In this document: one piece after another, positions 22,601-29,545 of the stretch
Numbering within the stretch: the stretch's first letter is position 1
Layout of the letters: each line of letters opens with the position of its first letter
Source of the DNA: Candidatus Gastranaerophilales bacterium
GTDB taxonomy: Bacteria; Cyanobacteriota; Vampirovibrionia; Gastranaerophilales; Gastranaerophilaceae
Assembly: GCA_944323035.1 (NCBI GenBank)
Contig: CALUQY010000021.1
Coordinates: forward strand, 1-32,161
Length of the DNA: 32,161 nucleotides
Direction: 5' to 3'
Translations under genes and position numbers: made by a program
The notes under the pieces: generated by a model
The model's database searches: none
What the model saw: only the letters and a program-made list of their open reading frames with translations
Told to the model about the DNA's origin: nothing

Positions 22601-23560
22601 ATGAGTGAAAGAAAATTAGTTGGAACAAACGAAATGTTCAAGAAAGCACTCGCAGGCAAATACGCTATCGGTGCTTACAACGTTAACAACATGGAAATTT
22701 TACAAGCTATCGCTGAAGCTGCTGAAGAAACTCAATCACCTATTATTTTGCAAGTTTCTGCCGGCGCTAGAAAATATGCTAACCAAACATACCTTGTTAA
22801 ATTAGTAGAAGCTGCATTGGCTACAACTACTGTACCTATCGCTCTTCACTTAGATCACGGTGCAGATTTTGAAATTTGTAAAGCTTGCGTTGACGGAGGT
22901 TTCTCTTCTGTTATGATCGACGGTTCAAGATTCCCGTTGGAAGAAAACATCGCTTTAACTAAAAAAGTTGTTGAATATGCACACGCTCACGGCGTTTCTG
23001 TTGAAGCTGAACTCGGTAAATTAGCCGGCGTTGAAGACGATGTTAAAGTTCACGCTAAAGATTCAACTTACACAGATCCGCAAGAAGCAGCAAGATTCGT
23101 TAAAGAAACAGGCTGTGACTCTCTTGCTGTTGCTATCGGTACTTCTCACGGTGCTTACAAGTTCAAAGGCGAAGCTAAATTAGACTTTGAAAGATTGGCT
23201 GAAATTAAAAAAGCTGTTAACGAAGCTGTAGGTTATGACTTCCCGTTAGTTCTTCACGGTTCATCTTCTGTTCCGCAAGACCTTGTTGCTAAATGCAACC
23301 AATTCGGCGGTCAATTACCTGATGCACAAGGTGTTCCGGAAGATATGCTTAACTACGCTTCTAAACACGGCGTTGCTAAAATCAACATTGATACAGACTT
23401 GAGATTGGCAATGACTTCAACAATCAGAGAATTCTTTGTTGAACACCCTGAAAAATTCGACCCGCGTGAATACATGGGACCGGGAAGAACTGCTATCAAA
23501 GAAATGGTTAAACACAAAATGATAGACGTCCTCGGTACAGCAGGTCACGCAAAAGACTAG
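22601..23560 (+). CDS. fba: Class II fructose-bisphosphate aldolase
   Basis: Zinc-dependent aldolase that splits fructose 1,6-bisphosphate into the two triose phosphates. It works next to the PPi-phosphofructokinase and Pgk also found here. The start is ATG 22601 (MSERKLVGTNEM), with GAAGGAG upstream; the frame is open 14 codons further up but without support. The protein has 319 residues. Zinc-site segment ALHLDHG is near 85-91, LHGSSSVPQ near 218-226, and INIDTDLRLAMT near 262-273. Codon use is strongly biased (lysine almost always AAA, many GCT/GGT), which suggests high expression. It is a single gene with its own promoter and terminator. Confidence 0.96.
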   Translation: MSERKLVGTNEMFKKALAGKYAIGAYNVNNMEILQAIAEAAEETQSPIILQVSAGARKYANQTYLVKLVEAALATTTVPIALHLDHGADFEICKACVDGGFSSVMIDGSRFPLEENIALTKKVVEYAHAHGVSVEAELGKLAGVEDDVKVHAKDSTYTDPQEAARFVKETGCDSLAVAIGTSHGAYKFKGEAKLDFERLAEIKKAVNEAVGYDFPLVLHGSSSVPQDLVAKCNQFGGQLPDAQGVPEDMLNYASKHGVAKINIDTDLRLAMTSTIREFFVEHPEKFDPREYMGPGRTAIKEMVKHKMIDVLGTAGHAKD

Positions 23561-23590
23561 CGTCAAATATAATACTGACAAATTTCACGG

Positions 23591-23628
23591 CGAAAACGCT
23601 CCGAATATTGAGCGTTTTCGCTGTTTTT
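23591..23628 (+). terminator. Terminator of fba
   Basis: A perfect 10-bp stem, CGAAAACGCT (23591-23600) and AGCGTTTTCG (23611-23620), followed by CTGTTTTTG. Confidence 0.88.
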
Positions 23629-23661
23629 GTAAAGAAATATTACAAATAAGGAAACAAATGT

Positions 23662-23689
23662 TAAAGTTTTCAACACACAATACCGATAA
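23662..23689 (+). promoter_or_regulatory. Sigma-28 (flagellar class III)-like promoter
   Basis: TAAAGTTT (23662-23669), 12 bases, then ACCGATAA (23682-23689). The known FliA consensus is TAAAGTTT-N11-GCCGATAA, so this matches 15 of 16 box positions with one extra spacer base. No sigma-70 boxes compete in this gap. It would transcribe the 23766-24779 gene with a leader of about 70 nt that is rich in GGAA. Confidence 0.6.
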
Positions 23690-23765
23690 ACCATGGTGAA
23701 GGAAACGCAAGCCGTTAAGATAAAGGTCGAAGCGGCGGAAGGAAACGAACGAAAGGAACGCAGTT

Positions 23766-24779
23766 ATGGGTATGGCAGCGAGCCAGGCGAGGTTTTTGGG
23801 CCTGACGGCGAGAAAGACAAACGTTGAATATGAAGGTCAGCAGATCAACCAACAACGGACTGCATTATCTAACCAATCAGCAAGTTATTATACGAACTTA
23901 TTGGGGATGAATGTTCCGCAACCGCCTTCAGTGCAAGATTATACAAAGACAATATATTCATTTAGTGACGGAGCGTTAACGAACCAATTAACCAGTTTGA
24001 TAGCGCATGCAGACGGAAGTTATACTATTTCATATTTAAGGAATTATACAGACAATGATGCAATAGTAGCGTCAACGCCGAGCAGAATAATAAAGAATGA
24101 TGACGGTACATATAATGTAGGAAGTACTACATTAAGGGAGTTGGGCGTAGCGGATCCAAATGATCCATATTATGCGAGCCTTTCCGATGATAACAAAAAA
24201 GCGTTACTGGAAGATGAACAGCATTATTTAGATTTATTGAATGAGAAGTACAGCCAAACCGGAACAGATACGTGGTTGGTAAGATATGTGAAGAACGAAT
24301 CAACGGGAGCGTATGTTCCGACGTTTTACAATAAATCTGTATTGGACGGAGCAACGTATGACAGTACGAATACATCTGTATCGTATATAGGTGCGTATAC
24401 AAAGGGCAGTGCGGAAGTAAGCGAAGAGTTAAAGGGAGTCACTGCGTTTTTGGAACAGGATTCAACTGGTCGTTATATAAATATAACTATAGAGGATGAA
24501 AGCGGGAATTTAACCACGTATGCGTTAACGACGAGTACCGTAAAAGATGAAGATGCGTACAATGATGCGATGAATCAATATGAATATGACAAGGCAGAAT
24601 ACGACAAAGATGTACAAGAGATAAATGCGAAGATAGAAATAATCCAGACCGAGGACAAGAATTTAGAGATACGGTTAAAGCAGCTTGATACAGAGCAGGA
24701 TGCAATCTCTAACGAGCTTGATGCAGTAACGAAGGTTATTGAAAAGAACGTTGAATCCTCCTTCAAAACCTTCGGCTAG
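23766..24779 (+). CDS. Hypothetical protein with coiled-coil C-terminus, possible flagellar-regulon member
   Basis: Function not recognised. It is a 337-residue protein with no signal peptide or membrane segment. Residues 1-45 (MGMAASQARFLGLTARKTNV ... INQQRTALSNQSASYY) form a polar amphipathic helix, rich in Gln, Ala, Ser and Asn, like the N-termini of filament or export-apparatus-secreted proteins. The middle (65-240) is Thr/Ser/Tyr-rich and beta-like. Residues about 255-335 are a long charged coiled coil (YDKAEYDKDVQEINAKIEII and onward). ATG 23766 has AAAGGA nine bases upstream; a second ATG two codons later is possible. Lysine is often AAG, and GCG, ACG and GGA are common, unlike adjacent fba, so expression level or origin differs. 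The sigma-28-like promoter is the only functional hint. Confidence 0.7.
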   Translation: MGMAASQARFLGLTARKTNVEYEGQQINQQRTALSNQSASYYTNLLGMNVPQPPSVQDYTKTIYSFSDGALTNQLTSLIAHADGSYTISYLRNYTDNDAIVASTPSRIIKNDDGTYNVGSTTLRELGVADPNDPYYASLSDDNKKALLEDEQHYLDLLNEKYSQTGTDTWLVRYVKNESTGAYVPTFYNKSVLDGATYDSTNTSVSYIGAYTKGSAEVSEELKGVTAFLEQDSTGRYINITIEDESGNLTTYALTTSTVKDEDAYNDAMNQYEYDKAEYDKDVQEINAKIEIIQTEDKNLEIRLKQLDTEQDAISNELDAVTKVIEKNVESSFKTFG

Positions 24780-24830
24780 GCTTAAGACTGCCACACTAAT
24801 AGGTTGGCGGGCTTTCAGTTCTGATATATT

Positions 24831-24861
24831 AAAAAAGAGTCCTTTTCAGGACTCTTTTTTT
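24831..24861. terminator. Bidirectional terminator that overlaps the end of the glycosyltransferase gene
   Basis: AAAAAAGAGTCC (24831-24842), loop TTTTCA, GGACTCTTTTTT(T) (24849-24861): a 12-bp stem with A and T runs on both sides. The minus-strand gene's last codons (KKES) form the right arm and its TGA lies in the loop. Confidence 0.9.
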
Positions 24862-26285
24862 GCATAAAGTGAATACTTTTTATCATTTCTAACCAGAGAA
24901 AAATCTTTTTGTATAAAGGTTTTATAATCTGAATTATTAAATTTTTCATTTTTAACAATCAAATAGCTTTTCGGGTTGCGGAGCAAAGCCTCTTTTAATT
25001 TATCCACGTCATTTCCTACAATGAAATCAATTTTATCAACGTGATAATTCAAAAGGAGGCTCGGTTTAAGCTGCATATTAAATGAAATCAAATGAGAATT
25101 TTCTTGCTGTGCGATTTTAGAGTAAGCTACGAGTTCATTCATACCGCCTTTATATATAACAGGGAACACAATAAAAAGGCATACAAGATTTGCAACAAAC
25201 ATAGCTGCTACACCGTAATTAAGATATTTTTGTTTAAGTTCAATAAGATACTGGGCACAAAGAAAAGCGCAGGCCGGAAACGCCGGAAGAATATACGTCG
25301 GGAGCTTCCCGCTTGCACAAGAAAAAAGTGTGAAAATAAATGAAAAATATAAAAAGAAAAACCAGCCCCACTTATCTTTAAAGCCGTTTTCTTTCACAGC
25401 TTTAAACAATCTCAGGAACAAAACCGGCGTCCACGGAAGGAATCCAATAATTAATACCGGAACGAAATAAAGTAACGGACGTGTTTTTCCAAGCACTTCC
25501 GCATTAACAAAACGCGCGAAATGGTGAACAATAAAATATTCATAAAGGAAATTTTTACCGTAAACTTTATACATTTCATAATGCCAAGGGAAGTTAATCA
25601 GCAGAAACAACAGTATTCCGGGAATAAAATATTTAGGGTTAAAGCAGTCTTTAAGCGCCTCCTGTAGCCCTTTGAATATAATTTTATAAATACCGGCAAT
25701 ACAAACAGGAATAATAAATCCCAGAAGTCCTTTTGACAGAAACGCAAGTGCAGCGCTGATATAGAATAAATACCAGAATAGCCCTCTTTTCTTAGAGTAA
25801 TCCGTCATTAAACCGGAATAAACTGCCAGCGTACAAAATGCAGTAAACACCATATCCAAAATTGCCACGTGAGCAAGCATAATAAAAAACGCGCTGCAAA
25901 GCAATATTACTGCGCTATAAAATCCAAACCTGGCATTTTGGATTTTCCTACCGGTAAAATACGTTGCAATAACGGTAAGCGCAGCCAGAAGTCCGACAGG
26001 AAGCCTTACTGCGAATTCATTAAAACCGAATAATTTTATAGATATAGCAGTAAGCCAGAAGTATAACGGCGGTTTTTCAATAAACGGAACGCCGTTTACA
26101 AATAATAAATTCCAGTTTCCGGAATTAATCAAATCCCGCGACATAACGGCATATCTGGTTTCATCAACATCAAGAAGCGGATAAGACCAGATTCCCGCGA
26201 ACAAAAATACCAGACAAAGTACTATGAGAGTTATCAAATAGTATTTTTCCGGTGTATAGCTAAAAAATTTTTTCCAGTTATCCAT
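24846..26285 (-). CDS. ArnT/PMT-type integral membrane glycosyltransferase
   Basis: A 479-residue polytopic inner-membrane protein of the GT-C fold (PMT_2/ArnT type). It transfers a sugar from a polyprenyl-phosphate carrier to lipid A, lipid or protein on the outer face. The start is ATG 26285 (MDNWKKFFSYTPEKY), with AAGGGAA upstream; the frame continues 46 codons further up through repeat-like DNA and is rejected there. The first loop holds the family's acidic catalytic motif LLDVDETRYAVMSRDL (around 32-47) and then PPLYFWLTA. About 10-12 hydrophobic segments follow, and the ~80 C-terminal residues are soluble. The acceptor cannot be deduced. It is a lone gene. Confidence 0.87.
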   Translation of the reverse strand: MDNWKKFFSYTPEKYYLITLIVLCLVFLFAGIWSYPLLDVDETRYAVMSRDLINSGNWNLLFVNGVPFIEKPPLYFWLTAISIKLFGFNEFAVRLPVGLLAALTVIATYFTGRKIQNARFGFYSAVILLCSAFFIMLAHVAILDMVFTAFCTLAVYSGLMTDYSKKRGLFWYLFYISAALAFLSKGLLGFIIPVCIAGIYKIIFKGLQEALKDCFNPKYFIPGILLFLLINFPWHYEMYKVYGKNFLYEYFIVHHFARFVNAEVLGKTRPLLYFVPVLIIGFLPWTPVLFLRLFKAVKENGFKDKWGWFFFLYFSFIFTLFSCASGKLPTYILPAFPACAFLCAQYLIELKQKYLNYGVAAMFVANLVCLFIVFPVIYKGGMNELVAYSKIAQQENSHLISFNMQLKPSLLLNYHVDKIDFIVGNDVDKLKEALLRNPKSYLIVKNEKFNNSDYKTFIQKDFSLVRNDKKYSLYAKKES

Positions 26286-26649
26286 ATTATAATTCCCTTT
26301 TATACTAATAAAACCGTTTGACGCCGCACAAAAGTTTCGGGCACGGAGCGGCTCTCCTATTTGGCTCATACGCTTTCGGCAGCGATTTCTACAAGTATGG
26401 CTCCGGCCAAGCCGGACGCGCAACTTTCTTGGACAAGTTTATATTTTTGATGCTAAGAAAAAAATGTTAAAATTCTGTTAACGAAATGTTAGAAAAATAT
26501 GACTACATCAATTAGTTTATTTTTGTAAAATTTATTAAATTCATGATTGATTTTGACCGAGAAAAAGTGCATAATTGGTATATACTAAAAATATACTTGG
26601 TAAATTTTTGTAAATTCTTTGCAAAAAAAGTTAAAAATTTATTCATGTT
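26286..26649. other. Gene-free stretch between the glycosyltransferase and tpsB, with a GC-rich repeat
   Basis: 26286-26320 is the short leader of the minus-strand gene. About 26322-26445 is clearly GC-richer than its surroundings and contains hairpin TCCGGC-CAA-GCCGGA (26402-26416). Read on the minus strand, the hairpin is followed by AGCCATA. The same hairpin-AGCCATA arrangement occurs in pilin-like gene 3 near 31860-31880, so I take it as a copy of a dispersed repeat. 26450-26649 is very AT-rich, with no ORF or RNA gene that I can recognise. Confidence 0.55.
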
Positions 26650-26678
26650 TTGACTTTATTTGTAAAGATATATAGTAT
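26650..26678 (+). promoter_or_regulatory. Promoter of the tpsB-like gene
   Basis: TTGACT (26650-26655), 17 bases, TAGTAT (26673-26678). The start codon follows 27 bases later, with GGAAGATAGG as ribosome site. Confidence 0.6.
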
Positions 26679-26705
26679 TCATAGTTTTGGAAGATAGGTA
26701 ATAAG

Positions 26706-28619
26706 ATGGATAATAAAATATTAAAAGATTTCTTCAAACTAATGCTTTCGATTTCAATGATAGCATTTAGTGCGAATGGCGCATTAGCTGTATATAACCC
26801 TAACGGATTTACATTACAACAGGAATCAGGTTTAAATCAGCTTCACGATGCGAGTAATTTAGATTCAAAACGTTACGAAAATTACGTACGCCAGGATTAT
26901 GAACAAAGATATAACAAACAAACACCTGCGGTAGAAGATAATACGACCCCTGACAATTCTATGAATGCCGGAGTTTCGCAGATACAAAGCGATAACAGTG
27001 TTTATATAGGTACAGTAACCGTTGATACTTCTGAGATATTAACGCAGGATGAAATCAACGCTATCATTTCAAAACTTGAAGGCAGAAATGTCACCATTGC
27101 GGAAATTCAACAGGTTGTAAATGAAATCAACCGTTTATATGCTACAAAAGGCTTTGTAACAGCTAGAGCCTATCTTCCCGAGCAAACTATTTCCGGCGGC
27201 AACATCCGCATAGGCTTAATTGAAAGTAAAGTCGGAAATGTTACAGTTCAAGGCAATAAATGGACAAGAACCAAATACATTACCGACCGTGTAGCACAGG
27301 AACAGGATTCAGTATTTGATATTGTCGAACTTGAAAAAGATGTTGTAAGCTTCAACAGATACAATGAAGGCGTAAGCTTGAAAGCCAATCTGAAAGCCGG
27401 TACTGCACCTGGCACAACCGATATTGAACTCAAAGCGGAAGAAAAATTTCCGTTCCACCTCGTCGGTGTAATGGATAACGCAGGCCGTTATTCAACCGGT
27501 CGTATCAGAGGCGGCGCGATGATTTACGCTGACAGCTTGTTCAAAAACAGAGATAAGTTGTCCATCGGTACATATTTAAGCGGCGGCGCAACCAGCCCGT
27601 TCTTTGATTACAACTTCCCTGTCAATAAAAAAGACGGCCGCGTAGGTTTCTTGTTCACATCAACATTTGCTAAAGTAAAATACGGCGCATATACACCGTT
27701 AGATATCAGAAGCCACGGTTATCAATATTCCCTGTACTATTCACAACCGTTAATAAGAAAACCTGATTTTGAATTGAAATCTTACGCAGCATTGAACTAT
27801 AAACGTGCAAGAGTAAGTTATTTAGACGATTTATTCCATACAACAGATAATATTACGAGTGCTGAAATCGCATTGAACTTACGTAAAGATACAAAACGCG
27901 GTATTTGGTATTTGAACCAGACTGCTTACTATGCATTCCCGATTATCGACAGCGTTTCAAACTACTTTAAATACAGCGGTAGCGTTACAAGATTACATGA
28001 CTTCTCGCACGGTATAATCGGTCAATTGAGAGGTAATTATCAGGTTATACCTCAAAACAAATATATTCCGTACCTCGATCAAATCCAATCCGGTGGTTTG
28101 TTCACTGTTAGAGGTTACAACGAAGGTATCATGATAGGTAAGAGCGGTTACTTCCTGAGCGGTGAATTAATATTCCCAATCCTGCCAAGTTCAATCAAAA
28201 AACCGGGCAGCGACGAAAGAATACCGTTCTTAGGCAGAGTTGTTAAAGGTGCAATCTTTGCGGATCACGCAGGTATTTTCCCTCGCCACGCAGAAGATTA
28301 CTACGACGGAAGCTACTTCCTTGCATCAGTTGGTATGGGTCTTAGAGTCCAACTTCCGGGCAGCTTAACCGGCCGTCTATACTGGGGCTTCCCGTTAATC
28401 CACAACAGATATGAAACAGCAATGAGAGGCGGACGTTTCCACTTTGAATTAACGTTAGCACCTGATATTGATGCACTGTTGAAAAACAGAAGTACAAAAG
28501 AAGTTGTTGAGGAAAAACACGTAGAAGCAAAACCGGCACCTGCGCCTGGACCAGCCAACAACTACCCTGACGTACGTCACTACGATTACTTCTTTGACGT
28601 ACCGGGATCGGCACTATAA
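26706..28619 (+). CDS. TpsB/ShlB/FhaC-type outer-membrane two-partner secretion transporter
   Basis: An Omp85-superfamily beta-barrel that exports a large TpsA exoprotein. The signal peptide ends at ANGALA|VY near residue 29. A linker follows, then POTRA_2-type domains at about 98-170 (VYIGTVTVDTSEILTQDEIN, NEINRLYATKGFVTARAYLP) and 171-245 (ESKVGNVTVQGNKW). The 16-strand barrel region starts near 250. The L6 motif VRGY is at 468-471, the hallmark of the superfamily. Length (637) is a little above the usual ~550-590 because of a C-terminal tail of about 45 residues after the last barrel strand. The tail is Glu/Lys then Pro/Ala-rich (KPAPAPGPANNYPD). No TpsA partner is in the window, so the substrate is unknown. 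It implies an outer membrane. Confidence 0.88.
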   Translation: MDNKILKDFFKLMLSISMIAFSANGALAVYNPNGFTLQQESGLNQLHDASNLDSKRYENYVRQDYEQRYNKQTPAVEDNTTPDNSMNAGVSQIQSDNSVYIGTVTVDTSEILTQDEINAIISKLEGRNVTIAEIQQVVNEINRLYATKGFVTARAYLPEQTISGGNIRIGLIESKVGNVTVQGNKWTRTKYITDRVAQEQDSVFDIVELEKDVVSFNRYNEGVSLKANLKAGTAPGTTDIELKAEEKFPFHLVGVMDNAGRYSTGRIRGGAMIYADSLFKNRDKLSIGTYLSGGATSPFFDYNFPVNKKDGRVGFLFTSTFAKVKYGAYTPLDIRSHGYQYSLYYSQPLIRKPDFELKSYAALNYKRARVSYLDDLFHTTDNITSAEIALNLRKDTKRGIWYLNQTAYYAFPIIDSVSNYFKYSGSVTRLHDFSHGIIGQLRGNYQVIPQNKYIPYLDQIQSGGLFTVRGYNEGIMIGKSGYFLSGELIFPILPSSIKKPGSDERIPFLGRVVKGAIFADHAGIFPRHAEDYYDGSYFLASVGMGLRVQLPGSLTGRLYWGFPLIHNRYETAMRGGRFHFELTLAPDIDALLKNRSTKEVVEEKHVEAKPAPAPGPANNYPDVRHYDYFFDVPGSAL

Positions 28620-28631
28620 AGCGTCAGCCGG

Positions 28632-28741
28632 TGCTCGCGGTGTTGGCACGCGGGAGCGCGAACGAGCGGAGTGCGGAGGACGTTAGTCCGAAGGTACATT
28701 CTCCGCGAGTTGAGCAAGACAGCGTGACAACACCGCGAGCA
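28632..28741. repeat. GC-rich folded element: 20-bp inverted repeat enclosing nested hairpins
   Basis: Arms TGCTCGCGGTGTTGGCACGC (28632-28651) and its near-perfect inverse (28722-28741) match at 19 of 20 positions. Inside are stem GCGGAG/CTCCGC (28673-28678, 28701-28706) and hairpin GGAC-GTTA-GTCC (28678-28689). Just outside is CCGC/GCGG (28750-28765). The stretch 28620-28780 is much richer in GC than the genes around it and has no credible ORF. It lies after tpsB and ahead of a terminator and bioD. It could be a structured RNA, an attenuator or a mobile palindromic repeat. Confidence 0.75.
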
Positions 28742-28787
28742 TTACGACACCGCCGTTATGAGCGGAACGAAAGTATAGCGAATGAAC

Positions 28788-28824
28788 AAAAAACGCAAGA
28801 ATATAAATTATTCTTGCGTTTTTT
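28788..28824 (+). terminator. Strong terminator between tpsB and bioD
   Basis: AAAAAACGCAAGAAT (28788-28802), a 7-base loop, and ATTCTTGCGTTTTTT (28810-28824): a perfect 15-bp stem with A and T runs. It can end the tpsB transcript. Because it lies after the folded element and 44 bases before bioD, an attenuator role is also possible. Confidence 0.9.
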
Positions 28825-28842
28825 TACAGGCGGGATTAGAAT
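28814..28842 (+). promoter_or_regulatory. Candidate promoter of bioDA
   Basis: TTGCGT (28814-28819), 17 bases, TAGAAT (28837-28842). The -10 matches five of six and the -35 only its TTG. It overlaps the terminator arm, so its use is uncertain. Confidence 0.35.
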
Positions 28843-28867
28843 GAGAGTGTTACAGGAGAAAATAGAT

Positions 28868-29545
28868 ATGAAAAAAGGGATATTCATAACAGCAACGGGA
28901 ACCGATGTAGGAAAAACTTACATAAGCGGTTTACTTGTAAAACAACTTAGGGGAAACGAAATAGATTGCGGTTATTATAAGCCGGTTTTAAGCGGTGCTC
29001 TGGTTGAAAACGATAAAGTTATAGCAGGCGACGCGGAACACGTCACCAAAACGGCAGAGCTGGGCGGAAATTCACTGGATAGAGTTTCATACCTTTTTAA
29101 ACCGGCAGTATCACCGCACCTTGCGGCAGAAATTGAAGGCCGCCCGATTGCAATAGGTAAAATAGCAGAGGATTTTGCACTTGCAGCGAATAAAAATGAA
29201 TTCACCGTTGTTGAGGGCGCGGGCGGAATAATTTGCCCGTTAAATCTGGAAGAAAATCTTTTTATCTACGATATACCCAAAGCACTCTCACTTAATATCC
29301 TCGTGGTTGCAGACGGCGGACTCGGAACAATAAACAACACTTTTTTAACCGTTGATTTTATAAAACATCTGGGGTTAAATGTCAAAGGAATTATTCTGAA
29401 TAACTTTGAACCCAATAATTTTATGCATAAAGATAACAGAAAAGTTATTGAACAATTATGCGGTGTAAAGGTTATCGGAACTGTAAAGAAGGGCGCTGAA
29501 CAAATAGAATTTATTCAGGGCGGATTAGAGGCAATTTATGAATAA
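28868..29545 (+). CDS. bioD: Dethiobiotin synthetase
   Basis: Closes the ureido ring of dethiobiotin from DAPA, CO2 and ATP, the next-to-last step of biotin synthesis. The start is ATG 28868 (MKKGIFITATGTDVGKT), with AGGAG nine bases upstream; the frame is open far upstream through the GC-rich element and is not credible there. The protein has 225 residues. The P-loop GTDVGKT is at 11-17, the DAPA-contact YYKPVLSG at 36-43, and VVEGAGG at 114-120. It overlaps bioA by 8 bases and forms a two-gene operon with it. bioB and bioF are not in the window. Confidence 0.96.
   Translation: MKKGIFITATGTDVGKTYISGLLVKQLRGNEIDCGYYKPVLSGALVENDKVIAGDAEHVTKTAELGGNSLDRVSYLFKPAVSPHLAAEIEGRPIAIGKIAEDFALAANKNEFTVVEGAGGIICPLNLEENLFIYDIPKALSLNILVVADGGLGTINNTFLTVDFIKHLGLNVKGIILNNFEPNNFMHKDNRKVIEQLCGVKVIGTVKKGAEQIEFIQGGLEAIYE

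Noticed and set aside
23693-23827. A 44-codon, highly charged ORF overlapping the start of the 23766 gene in another frame
   Set aside because: It starts at or before the predicted transcription start, has no ribosome site, and its openness comes from purine-rich leader sequence.
26286-26423. 46-codon N-terminal extension of the glycosyltransferase
   Set aside because: It runs through repeat-like DNA and is Arg/Cys-rich. The internal ATG at 26285 has a good ribosome site and begins the family's usual N-terminus.
28631-28867. Upstream extension of the bioD frame through the GC-rich element
   Set aside because: BioD homology begins at ATG 28868 with a good ribosome site; the extension crosses a terminator.
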